From contig LFCU01000229.1 of assembly GCA_001044195.1 (NCBI GenBank), positions 1 to 50,572 of the forward strand: 50,572 nt of DNA, given 5' to 3'. This document shows, piece after piece, positions 37,321 through 45,392 of this stretch (positions within the stretch are counted from its first letter, which is position 1; each line of letters starts with the position of its first letter). This DNA is from Candidatus Achromatium palustre (GTDB lineage: Bacteria > Pseudomonadota > Gammaproteobacteria > Chromatiales > Chromatiaceae). The translations under genes and the position numbers were made by a program. Below the pieces are notes generated by a model. That model made no database searches. It was not told the DNA's origin and saw only the letters and a program-made list of their open reading frames with translations.

Positions 37321-38060
37321 TAATTTTTCCTTTGCATCTCAAAAATTTCTTGTTTGACAAACAGCAGATTTTTATAAATTTTTTGCAAATCTTCTAAATT
37401 AGCACCGTTGTAATTGTTACTTACAAAATATTGATATCTATTAGTATCTAATTTTTCTAAAATCACAAAATTCCATACAGCACCAATAATAAAAGCACCT
37501 CTTAAACTTCTTAGTTGATTTAATTCAACCGCTGCTATCAATTCAGCTAATAATTGTGGTTGTGGATTATTGGCTTCTATCGAAGGTTTAAATTCCTGAA
37601 TAAAAAAATATGGTTCTTCTGGATAAAAATAACCTTTAGCAACCATAAAATCAGCTCTACCATTTAGAATAAATTTTTCGGTTTGATAGTATAAATTTCT
37701 ATCATAAAAATCACAAATTTCTTTATCAAAATCCGTAAAATGGATACGAGATAAAATCGGGCTAATAAATTTAATTTTTAAATCTTCTTCTGGATAATTA
37801 TCCAGATAAAACGTATTTTCTATTAATAAATTTTGTAAAAATAACACATCAGATTGGTTTATAATAATTCTATGATTGAACCAATCATTAAATTTATTAG
37901 CATTGATTTTGGGTTTTATGTCTACAAGAGTTTTTAAAAGTTTAAAAGTTATTTGACTAAAAGAATAGGTTGGTATTTTACCATGTAGTTGATTAAATTT
38001 TTCATTGATTTCTTTTAGAGATTCAGGAGTAAGAGCTGCAACAAATTGATCCAGGTTCAT
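37320..38060 (-). CDS. Predicted PD-(D/E)XK nuclease-like protein
   Basis: 246 aa. The core GRADFMVAK (Asp137) followed by YFFIQEFKPS (Glu156, Lys158) gives the D-(x)n-ExK metal site of PD-(D/E)XK nucleases. A helical acidic segment with KIKFISPIL precedes it, as in uncharacterised restriction-enzyme-like proteins. There is no DNA-specificity domain or partner methyltransferase. It is the first gene of a five-gene minus-strand cluster and its stop overlaps the start of a 3-TM membrane protein. Confidence 0.6.
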   Translation of the reverse strand: MNLDQFVAALTPESLKEINEKFNQLHGKIPTYSFSQITFKLLKTLVDIKPKINANKFNDWFNHRIIINQSDVLFLQNLLIENTFYLDNYPEEDLKIKFISPILSRIHFTDFDKEICDFYDRNLYYQTEKFILNGRADFMVAKGYFYPEEPYFFIQEFKPSIEANNPQPQLLAELIAAVELNQLRSLRGAFIIGAVWNFVILEKLDTNRYQYFVSNNYNGANLEDLQKIYKNLLFVKQEIFEMQRKN

Positions 38061-38137
38061 AATTTAGCCTCAGCCTCAACAATTATTGTTCATATAAGTA
38101 TTAACACATCAATGTTATAAATTTATAACGCATAACA

Positions 38138-38200
38138 TCATAGCTTTAAGATTTTTGAACCATGGTTTTCTTGATTAATATGATGACCATCATGTAACGT
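38138..38200. repeat. Dispersed repeat, copy 2
   Basis: Aligns with 28292-28354 over about 60 bp, including TTTTTGAA and CTTGATTAATATGAT. It lies in the 265 bp divergent spacer (38061-38325) between the nuclease-like gene and topA, which otherwise holds no visible gene. Confidence 0.6.
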
Positions 38201-38325
38201 TTTACCTGTTCATATAATAATCTTTATATCTTGGAAATCAAGTTAATCTTGATAAATCTAGGTTTAAACAGTCAGCATAAAAAATTCCATGTCAAATCTA
38301 CATTCATGCCAAACATAGGTTCTAT

Positions 38326-40629
38326 ATGACTTCAAAATCAATAAATTTAGTGGTTGTAGAATCTCCAGCTAAAGCTAAGACTATTAAAAAATACTTAGGA
38401 GATAACTTTGACGTGCTAGCGTCTTATGGACATGTACGCGATCTAGTGCCTAAAGATGGGGCCGTAGATCCTGAGAACGGCTTTCGTATGCTATACAGAG
38501 AAATTGAAAGAAACGAACGCCATGTTCAAGCAATAGCAAAGAGCCTAAAAAATTCCCAAAGCCTATATCTAGCTACTGACCCAGATCGTGAAGGCGAAGC
38601 TATTGCTTGGCATCTACATGAATTGCTACAACAACGAAATATTATTCAAAAGAAGCCAGTATATAGAATTGCCTTTCATGAAATCACCCAACATGCGATT
38701 CAAGATGCACTTGCCAATCCTCGAGAATTATCTATAGATTTAATTAATGCCCAACAAGCACGACGGGCTTTAGATTATTTAGTAGGCTTTAAACTTTCTC
38801 CATTACTATGGAAAAAAATACGCTACGGCCTTTCAGCTGGGCGCGTCCAAAGCCCAGCTTTACGTCTAATTGTAGAGCGTGAACAAGAGATCTCAAGTTT
38901 TGTAACCCGTGAATATTGGAGCCTTGAAGCTCATCTGCTTAAAGATGCTGAAGCCTTTATGGCAAAACTTACTCATTTTCAAGGCAAAAAATTAGAACAA
39001 TTTAGTATTAAAGATACAGCCAAAGCTACACAAATCAAAACTACACTGTGGCAAGCTGCCGCAGGACACCTCCAAGTAGAAAAGGTAGAACATAAACAGC
39101 GCAAACGCCAACCTGCTCCACCCTTTATTACATCGACTTTGCAACAAGAAGCAGCCCGCAAATTAGGGTTTACTACCAAACGTACTATGACACTGGCCCA
39201 GCAATTGTATGAAGGGATTGATATTGGTAGTGGTGCCACTGGCTTAATCACCTATATGCGTACGGATTCTGTTAACCTTTCTCAAGAGGCTCTTAAAGAG
39301 ATTCGCGCTTTTATCAAACAACGCTATGGTGCGAAGCAAATACCTAAAACAGCACGTACTTATAAAACTAAAGCTAAGAATGCCCAAGAAGCCCATGAAG
39401 CGATTCGTCCTACATCAATATTACGTTTGCCTGCGGATCTTAGTAATTACTTAACTAAGGATCAACTTAAGCTGTATGAATTGATCTGGAAACGCACTGT
39501 AGCATGTCAAATGCAATCGGCACTATTTAATATAGTAGCAGTAGATCTGAGCTGTGGTACTACTAAGAATCTATTTCGTGCCACAGGCTCAGTGCTAGTA
39601 GAAGCTGGATTTATGCAGGTATATTTGGAAAGTAAGGATGATAGCTCTACTGATGATGCGGTTGGCACTATGTTGCCCAATCTAGCCCCAAAAGATTTGG
39701 TTATTTTAAAAGATATAAAAACCACCCAACATTTTACCGAACCACCACCTCGTTATACAGAAGCTAGTTTAGTAAAGACTTTAGAGGAACATGGTATTGG
39801 GCGGCCTTCCACTTATGCCACTATAATTTCCACGCTTCAAGATCGTGAATACGTAACATTAGATAATAAAAGATTTGTTCCTACTGATATAGGCCAGGTC
39901 GTAAATCGTTTTTTAACTTCCTATTTTACTCAATATGTAGATTACGATTTTACAGCTCGTCTTGAAGATGAGCTTGATGCGGTCTCACGTGGTGAAATGG
40001 AATGGTTACCATTATTAGAACAGTTTTGGCATCCATTTAAGGAGAAAATAGATTATACAGATACTAATGTAAAACGTAGTGATGTAACTCAGGAGATTAC
40101 AGATGAAATTTGTCCTAAATGCGGAAGTCCTGTGTCAATTAGATTAGGACGTAGAGGCCGGTTTGCAGGGTGTACTCGTTTTCCTGATTGTGATTATACT
40201 AAAACTTTAGGTGCCACTAACCCTGAACCTAAAGTTTTTGCTGAGAAACTTTGTCCACAATGCAATTCTCCGTTGTTAATTAAACAGGGTCGTTATAGTA
40301 GCTTTATTGGTTGTTCAGCGTATCCTAAATGTAAGTATATGGAGCCATTTACTCAAGCGCAGGATACTGGAGTTTTGTGTCCTAAATGTGGGGAGGGTAA
40401 TTTAATACAGCGTACATTTAAACGTAGCAAAATATTTTATTCCTGTGCTACTTATCCTAAATGTGATTATATGGTCTGGAATCTTCCTGTAGCTGAACCA
40501 TGCCCTAAATGTGGTTGGCCTATTTTGGCAATTCGTAGTAATAAAAACAATGTATCTGAAAAGTTTTGTCCACAAAAAGATTGTGACTTTAAAGTAACTT
40601 GCGACACTTCTCCAGAAAAATCTCAGTAG
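38326..40629 (+). CDS. topA: DNA topoisomerase I
   Basis: TopA relaxes negatively supercoiled DNA. The 767 aa enzyme has the TOPRIM motif (VVESPAKAKTI at 9-19 and ATDPDREGEAIAWHL from about residue 84) and the active-site Tyr310 in GLITYMRTDS. It ends in four cysteine-rich zinc ribbons starting CPKCGSPV, CPQCNSPL, CPKCGEGN and CPKCGWPI; E. coli TopA has three classic CxxC ribbons plus related modules. The stop TAG is part of the GTAGGGTACGC border of a truncated REP-like repeat. Confidence 0.97.
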   Translation: MTSKSINLVVVESPAKAKTIKKYLGDNFDVLASYGHVRDLVPKDGAVDPENGFRMLYREIERNERHVQAIAKSLKNSQSLYLATDPDREGEAIAWHLHELLQQRNIIQKKPVYRIAFHEITQHAIQDALANPRELSIDLINAQQARRALDYLVGFKLSPLLWKKIRYGLSAGRVQSPALRLIVEREQEISSFVTREYWSLEAHLLKDAEAFMAKLTHFQGKKLEQFSIKDTAKATQIKTTLWQAAAGHLQVEKVEHKQRKRQPAPPFITSTLQQEAARKLGFTTKRTMTLAQQLYEGIDIGSGATGLITYMRTDSVNLSQEALKEIRAFIKQRYGAKQIPKTARTYKTKAKNAQEAHEAIRPTSILRLPADLSNYLTKDQLKLYELIWKRTVACQMQSALFNIVAVDLSCGTTKNLFRATGSVLVEAGFMQVYLESKDDSSTDDAVGTMLPNLAPKDLVILKDIKTTQHFTEPPPRYTEASLVKTLEEHGIGRPSTYATIISTLQDREYVTLDNKRFVPTDIGQVVNRFLTSYFTQYVDYDFTARLEDELDAVSRGEMEWLPLLEQFWHPFKEKIDYTDTNVKRSDVTQEITDEICPKCGSPVSIRLGRRGRFAGCTRFPDCDYTKTLGATNPEPKVFAEKLCPQCNSPLLIKQGRYSSFIGCSAYPKCKYMEPFTQAQDTGVLCPKCGEGNLIQRTFKRSKIFYSCATYPKCDYMVWNLPVAEPCPKCGWPILAIRSNKNNVSEKFCPQKDCDFKVTCDTSPEKSQ

Positions 40630-40640
40630 GGTACGCATCC

Positions 40641-40967
40641 TGGTGCTGGTTCAGTCTAATTCATCAACTAACATTATGTTATTTAACAAACAATTTTTAT
40701 TATGCTATCCTCTAAAATCGTCTCAAAATTTGGCATCCTTCATTTGTTTCCAAAAGTACTTTACACGAGATCGTTCCCACGGAGAGCTTGGGAACGATAA
40801 AAAGTGTAAACTAGAAAATGAAGGATGCCCCAAATTTTGTCCTAGATAGTGTGGTAGTGTCAATTTAAAAAATTTGCTTGTAAATTTTCTATTGTGAGAC
40901 CTTAAAACTATTATAAAAATAATGTAATTATGATGTTATGTTCAAACATCAGACTGAATCAGTCCCA
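40641..40967. mobile_element. M2 miniature element interrupted by M5
   Basis: The outer parts align with the uninterrupted M2 copy at 27514-27737 almost base for base, for example TCATCAACTAACATTATGTT and CTTGTAAATTTTCTATTGTG. The left end is slightly degenerate (TGGTGCTGG for TGGGACTGG). An extra segment splits it where the other copy reads straight through. Confidence 0.9.
40732..40829. mobile_element. M5 miniature element nested in M2
   Basis: A 98 bp element bounded by GGCATCCTTCATTT and AAATGAAGGATGCC, with TTTACAC/GTGTAAA and a GTTCCCAC-type palindrome further in, so that it can fold almost end to end. AAATTT occurs on both sides and may be the target duplication. Partial copies occur at about 24852, 30748 and 49312. 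Confidence 0.85.
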
Positions 40968-40993
40968 GATAATTTATAGATTAGATTTCGTAG

Positions 40994-41024
40994 GTTGGGT
41001 TGACGGCCTCATCGTCAACCCAAC
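40994..41024. repeat. REP-like palindrome (GTTGGGTTGA type), perfect copy
   Basis: GTTGGGTTGACG and CGTCAACCCAAC form a perfect 12 bp stem around GCCTCAT. Same family as 11609-11640 and 21708-21736. Confidence 0.85.
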
Positions 41025-41088
41025 ATCTTACAACGCATATATGCTGCTTTATGATGCGCACCCTACGATCTAATCTGATAAAGTAGAA

Positions 41089-41457
41089 CTAGATCGGCAA
41101 TTCTTTACGATGGTGTCCTGCTTTTTCTAGTGCTGCTAAATAAGCCTGCCAATTTTGTTGATGATTTTGCCCTAATTCATATAGGTATTCCCAAGAATAG
41201 ATACCAGTATCATGGCCATCGTCAAAATATAAACAAACTGCATAATTGCCTACCATTTCAATCTTGTCAATATTTACTAATTCTTTGCCAATTTGTAATA
41301 TTTGTTGCCCAGGACCATGTCCTTGAACTTCAGCAGAAGGGGAAAGAACTCGCAAATATTCACATGGTAAATTAAAGACGACATTCTCTGGATAGCGAAT
41401 TTCTAGTACTCGAGAGTGTTTATGTAGGTTTAGTTCCGTAGGAACTGGTGTTGTCAT
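41089..41457 (-). CDS. DUF971 domain protein
   Basis: 122 aa. The sequence RVLEIRYPENVVFNLPCEYLRVLSPSAEV and YAVCLYFDDGHDTGIYSWEYLYELG are the DUF971 (gamma-butyrobetaine hydroxylase N-terminal-like) fold, a small module proposed to bind metal or take part in iron-sulfur handling. Family members are often stand-alone in proteobacteria. It lies just downstream of fnr on the same strand, 103 bp apart, so it may share the FNR-controlled transcript. Cysteines at residue 30 (LPCEY) and 74 (AVCLY) are visible. Confidence 0.85.
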   Translation of the reverse strand: MTTPVPTELNLHKHSRVLEIRYPENVVFNLPCEYLRVLSPSAEVQGHGPGQQILQIGKELVNIDKIEMVGNYAVCLYFDDGHDTGIYSWEYLYELGQNHQQNWQAYLAALEKAGHHRKELPI

Positions 41458-41560
41458 AATAAAATTCCACTCCTAATAATTACCATCTATTAAGTATAAA
41501 AAAGATCGTTTTATATTTTGTAAGTTAATATGAATTTTTGATGTTTTATTTATAAATTAT

Positions 41561-42373
41561 CTAGTCACGCAGAGAATTTTCTATATTATGTAAAGGCTCT
41601 TCATTATGTAGAGGCTCTTCTATATTTTGATGAACACTACGAATATGTATTCCCAGAACAATGTCTTCAAGGCGTTTCAGGTTTAATAAATGTACATATT
41701 TACGTTCTACTTGTATTAGATTTTCCTCTTGAAACCTTGTAAAAATACGACTTATAGTTTCTACTGCTAAACCTAAATAACTACTAATTTCGTGTCGTGA
41801 CATACTTAAATAAAATTCAGTAGCAGAAAGCCCTCGTCTTTTAAAACTGTTAGATACGCTTAACAAGAACGCAGCTAGACGTTCTTCAGCACTCTTTTTC
41901 CCAAGCAACATAAGCATTTCGGTATCATATCCAATCTCGCGGCTTAGTAATCTATACATCTGATGTTGTAGAGAAGGTAGGTGACTAGCTAGATCTTCTA
42001 AGCGTCGAAATGGGATTTCGCAAGTTGCACAAGTTTCTAGTACTTTCGCTGAACAGATATGTTCTGCTTGCTGAATTGCATCCAGTCCTACGATTTCTCC
42101 TGGTAAGTAGAAACCTATTATGCGTTCAGTACCATCTTCTCGAGGTGTATAGGTTTTAACAGAGCCAGTTTTTATGATAAATAATGATCGAAATTTATCA
42201 CCATTACGAAATAAATAATCGCCTCGATGTAAAGGACGGCTACACTTAACGATATCTTCAAGTTGTTCCATATCATCGCTGTTAAGTCCCATAGGTAGGC
42301 AAATGGGCTTAAGACCGCAATTTTGGCAGACAACTTTTATTGGTTCAAAGACATTAATCTTATGTTCCAGCAC
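41561..42373 (-). CDS. fnr: FNR family oxygen-sensing transcription regulator
   Basis: FNR loses its [4Fe-4S] cluster in oxygen and otherwise dimerises to control anaerobic genes. The 270 aa protein has Cys16, Cys19 and Cys25 (VVCQNCGLKPIC) and Cys118 in TCEIPF, equivalent to E. coli C20, C23, C29 and C122. The helix-turn-helix HEISSYLGLAVETISRIF (194-211) keeps Glu205, Ser208 and Arg209, which read the TTGAT half-site. The C-terminus extends about 20 residues beyond the family and contains a duplicated EEPLHN (252-257, 258-263). A perfect FNR box lies upstream, indicating autoregulation. Confidence 0.95.
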   Translation of the reverse strand: MLEHKINVFEPIKVVCQNCGLKPICLPMGLNSDDMEQLEDIVKCSRPLHRGDYLFRNGDKFRSLFIIKTGSVKTYTPREDGTERIIGFYLPGEIVGLDAIQQAEHICSAKVLETCATCEIPFRRLEDLASHLPSLQHQMYRLLSREIGYDTEMLMLLGKKSAEERLAAFLLSVSNSFKRRGLSATEFYLSMSRHEISSYLGLAVETISRIFTRFQEENLIQVERKYVHLLNLKRLEDIVLGIHIRSVHQNIEEPLHNEEPLHNIENSLRD

Positions 42374-42423
42374 CGCTGCCCCCTATTTGTGACTTCACAG
42401 GGTTCCTAATTATGCAATATTTG

Positions 42424-42437
42424 TTGATTTAGATCAA
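42424..42437 (-). promoter_or_regulatory. Perfect FNR-binding site upstream of fnr
   Basis: TTGATTTAGATCAA matches the consensus TTGATNNNNATCAA at all ten fixed positions. Its centre lies 57 bp upstream of the fnr ATG, a place suited to direct autoregulation. Confidence 0.85.
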
Positions 42438-42720
42438 GCAAACTTTAAAAATAAATAATAATTTTATAATTGTAGAATGATATAATCAAAAATTTTTAGA
42501 AGCAACTTTTTATAAGATTTTAAAATGCGTAGGCATAACCATAAATTTGTCGGTATATCCTTTTGTAATACGTTGATTTTTAAATAAAAATAATCGCCTT
42601 AAATAGTCCTTTTAAATATTTAAATAGTCTTTTTTAATATTTAAAACGTCAACGGATTTTGAAAAAAGGTCAAAGTAAATACAATCACAAGTCCATAGGC
42701 CCTTGCAATCCCCAGGTTCT

Positions 42721-42761
42721 AAAACACAAAACCCTATTTTTTAAATAGGGTTTTGTGTTTT
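42721..42761. terminator. Long bidirectional terminator hairpin
   Basis: A perfect 19 bp inverted repeat (42721-42739 and 42743-42761) around TTT. The stem core ACCCTATTT/AAATAGGGT is flanked by AAAACACAAA and TTTGTGTTTT, so each strand presents an A-rich then T-rich arm. It lies about 50 bp after the apbC stop and would end that transcript before fnr. Confidence 0.85.
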
Positions 42762-42809
42762 AACTAAGTTTGAATTGGTTTATCACCATCTTTGTTCAGT
42801 TATCTCTAG

Positions 42810-43901
42810 TTAATTATTCTGAATAACGATACTTGGAAAACGGGTCGCGTAATCTTTAGACTGTAACGCAAGTTTAGCCGTAGCATTACGCCCAATTTCA
42901 CGATAAATCTGTGCAATACGACATTCGGAATCAACAGCTACTGTAGGCTTACCGTTATCAGTCTCTTCACGAATACGTATATCTAATGGCAACTGACCTA
43001 ACAGATTAACATTATACTGTTTGGCCATATTAGCCCCGCCTCCAGAACCAAAAATAGGTTCTTCATGGCCACATTTAGAACAAATAAAGGTACTCATATT
43101 CTCTACGATACCCAAAATCGGCACTTCAACCTTCTCAAACATTTTAAAACCCTTACGGGCATCTAATAGAGCAATATCTTGAGGAGTTGTCACAATGATA
43201 GCTCCAGCAACTGGAACTTTTTGAGCTAAGGTTAATTGTGTATCTCCCGTGCCTGGTGGCAAATCGATAATTAGATAATCTAATGCTCCCCAATTGGTAT
43301 CTTTTAGAAGTTGCTCTAATGCTTGAGTAACCATAGGACCGCGCCAGATCATGGGGGTTTCTTCTTCTACAAGTAACCCAATGGACATAGTCTGGAGTCC
43401 ATAACTGTTTATTGGTTCTAAGGTGTTGCCATCTTTGGATTCTGGTTTATTGGTAATACCGAGCATTCGTGGTTGTGATGGACCATATATATCGGCATCT
43501 AGTAGACCAACTTTAGCACCTTCAACTAATAATCCTAATGCTACATTGACAGCTACTGTGGATTTGCCAACCCCACCTTTGCCAGAAGCTACTGCAATAA
43601 TATTTTTTACATTGTCAATAGGTTTTAATGATTTTTGTACAGCATGGGCTACTACCTTAGTTGTGATGTTAATCTCAACGGCAGTTACTCCTGCTACTTT
43701 TAGTATCTGTTCTCGTACAGAATCAATAATTAAATTATTGATTCCTTGGGTCGGAAATCCAAATTCTAAAGTAACTGCAACTTGACTGTCTTGAATGGCG
43801 ATATTTTTGACTACATTGGCCGTTACTAGATCTTTTTTTAAATGTGGTTCTATATAATTTTTGATAGCATCTTTAATTTGGGAATTGTCTAATTGCGCCA
43901 T
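42810..43901 (-). CDS. apbC: Iron-sulfur cluster carrier protein ApbC/Mrp
   Basis: ApbC is a P-loop ATPase that carries and passes on [Fe-S] clusters. The 363 aa protein has an N-terminal MIP18-like domain (residues 1 to about 80), the deviant Walker A GKGGVGKST at 107-115, LDADIYGPSQPRML, and the CxxC pair in FICSKCGH (about residue 275), which holds the bridging cluster. The length is normal. It is monocistronic, with a strong terminator after it. An Fe-S carrier beside the Fe-S regulator FNR is notable but may be chance. Confidence 0.95.
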   Translation of the reverse strand: MAQLDNSQIKDAIKNYIEPHLKKDLVTANVVKNIAIQDSQVAVTLEFGFPTQGINNLIIDSVREQILKVAGVTAVEINITTKVVAHAVQKSLKPIDNVKNIIAVASGKGGVGKSTVAVNVALGLLVEGAKVGLLDADIYGPSQPRMLGITNKPESKDGNTLEPINSYGLQTMSIGLLVEEETPMIWRGPMVTQALEQLLKDTNWGALDYLIIDLPPGTGDTQLTLAQKVPVAGAIIVTTPQDIALLDARKGFKMFEKVEVPILGIVENMSTFICSKCGHEEPIFGSGGGANMAKQYNVNLLGQLPLDIRIREETDNGKPTVAVDSECRIAQIYREIGRNATAKLALQSKDYATRFPSIVIQNN

Positions 43902-43989
43902 AATTATTGGTAATTCCTAATAAAATTTGAAAATAAAGTTAATCGTAATAACATCTAAGATATAGCCTTGATAGTAACTTCTCAATAAT

Positions 43990-44136
43990 AGACATTATAC
44001 CGATTTTTAACCAAAAGTTCGGTTTCATCGTAGAAATTAGAAATTTTATTTATTAAATTCAGTGTGTTATAAATATTGGTATGATTTCTATTTTATCTAT
44101 TAATTTCAGTTGGTTATGAAAATTGGTATAATGTCT
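43990..44136. mobile_element. M3 miniature inverted-repeat element, copy 1
   Basis: 147 bp. It begins AGACATTATACCGATTTTTA and ends with the inverted form (GGTATAATGTCT). It is non-coding and AT-rich. It is about 80% identical to, and in the same orientation as, the copy at 50432-50572. Confidence 0.85.
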
Positions 44137-44194
44137 AATAAACATTTCAAATTATGGATTTTTTAGCACCTACGATCTTTAAATTATATCATTT

Positions 44195-45373
44195 ATGCGC
44201 ATTCTTATGATTTCAGATGTATACTTTCCTAGAATCAATGGAGTATCTACATCTATTCAAACCTTCGCTCGAGAACTAGTATCCTTAGGAGTCTATATTA
44301 CTTTACTGGTTCCTGACTATGGAGCTAATATTCAACACAATGATGCTCAAGAAATATTTTCGATACATAGAATCCCATCTAGATCTGTACCTTTTGATCC
44401 TGAAGACCGGATGCTGAAGTTTAATGCTATTTTGGCGTTAGTACCAAATCTTTCTAGCCTAAAATTTGATTTATTACATATACATACCCCATTTATAGCT
44501 CATTATGGCGGGTTGGCTTTAGCGCAAAAATTAGGTTTACCAATAATAGAGACTTGTCATACTCATTTTGAAGAATATTTAAATCACTATATACCATTTT
44601 TGCCAAAAAAATGGCTCCAATTCGGTACTCGTAAATTTGCTAAATGGCAAAGTAACCAGGTTAATGCTTTAATTGCACCGTCTCAAGCTATGTTAGAGGT
44701 ATTAAGGGGGTATGGTATTACAATTCCGATTGAGACTATCCCTACTGGAGTAAATGTTCCTACCAATCCTTGTAATGGAAATAGAGAACGGTTTCGACAA
44801 AAATATAACATTGCTTTAGATCGCCCAACTTTGATCCATGTAGGCCGCCTTGCTTATGAAAAAAATCAAAGCTTTCTTTTAGATGTATTATTGCAAGTTA
44901 AATCTCAAATTCCAGATATACTGTTAATCTTTGTTGGTGAAGGACCATCGCGCCATGTTCTTGAGCAGCGTAGTCACAAATTAGGCTTAAGTTCTAATAC
45001 TTTATTTGTTGGTTATTTAGAGCGTCATGGTCCATTGCAAGATTGTTATTGTGCTGGTGATCTTTTTGTTTTCTCTTCACGTACTGAAACTCAAGGATTA
45101 GTTCTGTTAGAGGCTATGGCTTATGGATTGCCAATTGTTTCTACTGCTGTTATGGGTACCAAAGAAGTATTACAAGATGGTCAAGGAGTATTGATAGTAA
45201 AAGAAGAGATAACAGAATTTGCAAACTATGTAGTGAAGATTTTGCAGGATTCTAAATTACAACAGGCCTTAAGTAATAAAGCGCGTATTTATGCTAAACA
45301 ATGGTCTATTCCAGTGTTAACGAAACGGTTATTGGCATATTATAAGCAAGTGATAAATAACGATATTTACTGA
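44195..45373 (+). CDS. GT4 family glycosyltransferase
   Basis: 392 aa with the GT-B fold of family 4. The N-terminal DVYFPRINGVSTSIQTFARELV is the acceptor-side loop. LHIHTPFIAHYGGLALAQKLGLPIIETCHTHFEEY follows, and the C-terminal domain has HVGRLAYEKNQ and the donor-site motif ETQGLVLLEAMAYG with the conserved E-x7-E pair. The N-terminal pattern resembles glycolipid-type transferases that glycosylate diacylglycerol, so a membrane glycolipid is a likely product, but the acceptor is not determined by sequence alone. It converges on recB with a 19 bp gap. Confidence 0.85.
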   Translation: MRILMISDVYFPRINGVSTSIQTFARELVSLGVYITLLVPDYGANIQHNDAQEIFSIHRIPSRSVPFDPEDRMLKFNAILALVPNLSSLKFDLLHIHTPFIAHYGGLALAQKLGLPIIETCHTHFEEYLNHYIPFLPKKWLQFGTRKFAKWQSNQVNALIAPSQAMLEVLRGYGITIPIETIPTGVNVPTNPCNGNRERFRQKYNIALDRPTLIHVGRLAYEKNQSFLLDVLLQVKSQIPDILLIFVGEGPSRHVLEQRSHKLGLSSNTLFVGYLERHGPLQDCYCAGDLFVFSSRTETQGLVLLEAMAYGLPIVSTAVMGTKEVLQDGQGVLIVKEEITEFANYVVKILQDSKLQQALSNKARIYAKQWSIPVLTKRLLAYYKQVINNDIY

Positions 45374-45392
45374 TTTTAATCCAACCTACATG

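Larger units (their letters stand above)
40630..41088. other. Spacer made of nested repeats
   Basis: No gene. From left: half of a GGTACGC palindrome touching the topA stop; an M2 copy (40641-40967) interrupted by M5 (40732-40829), which itself contains a GTTCCCAC-type palindrome (40769-40798); a perfect GTTGGGTTGACG palindrome (40994-41024); and a half GATGCGCACC repeat (41052-41064). Confidence 0.85.
42374..42809. other. Spacer between apbC and fnr
   Basis: No gene. It contains the FNR box (42424-42437), an AT-rich middle with no clear structure, and the long terminator hairpin (42721-42761). Confidence 0.8.

Noticed and set aside
40643-40849. Open frame of 68 codons after topA
   Set aside because: It lies entirely in M2/M5 repeat DNA and is not open in the uninterrupted M2 copy.
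42480-42720. Possible small RNA or tRNA gene between fnr and apbC
   Set aside because: No cloverleaf or conserved RNA signature could be recognised; only the terminator hairpin is clear.
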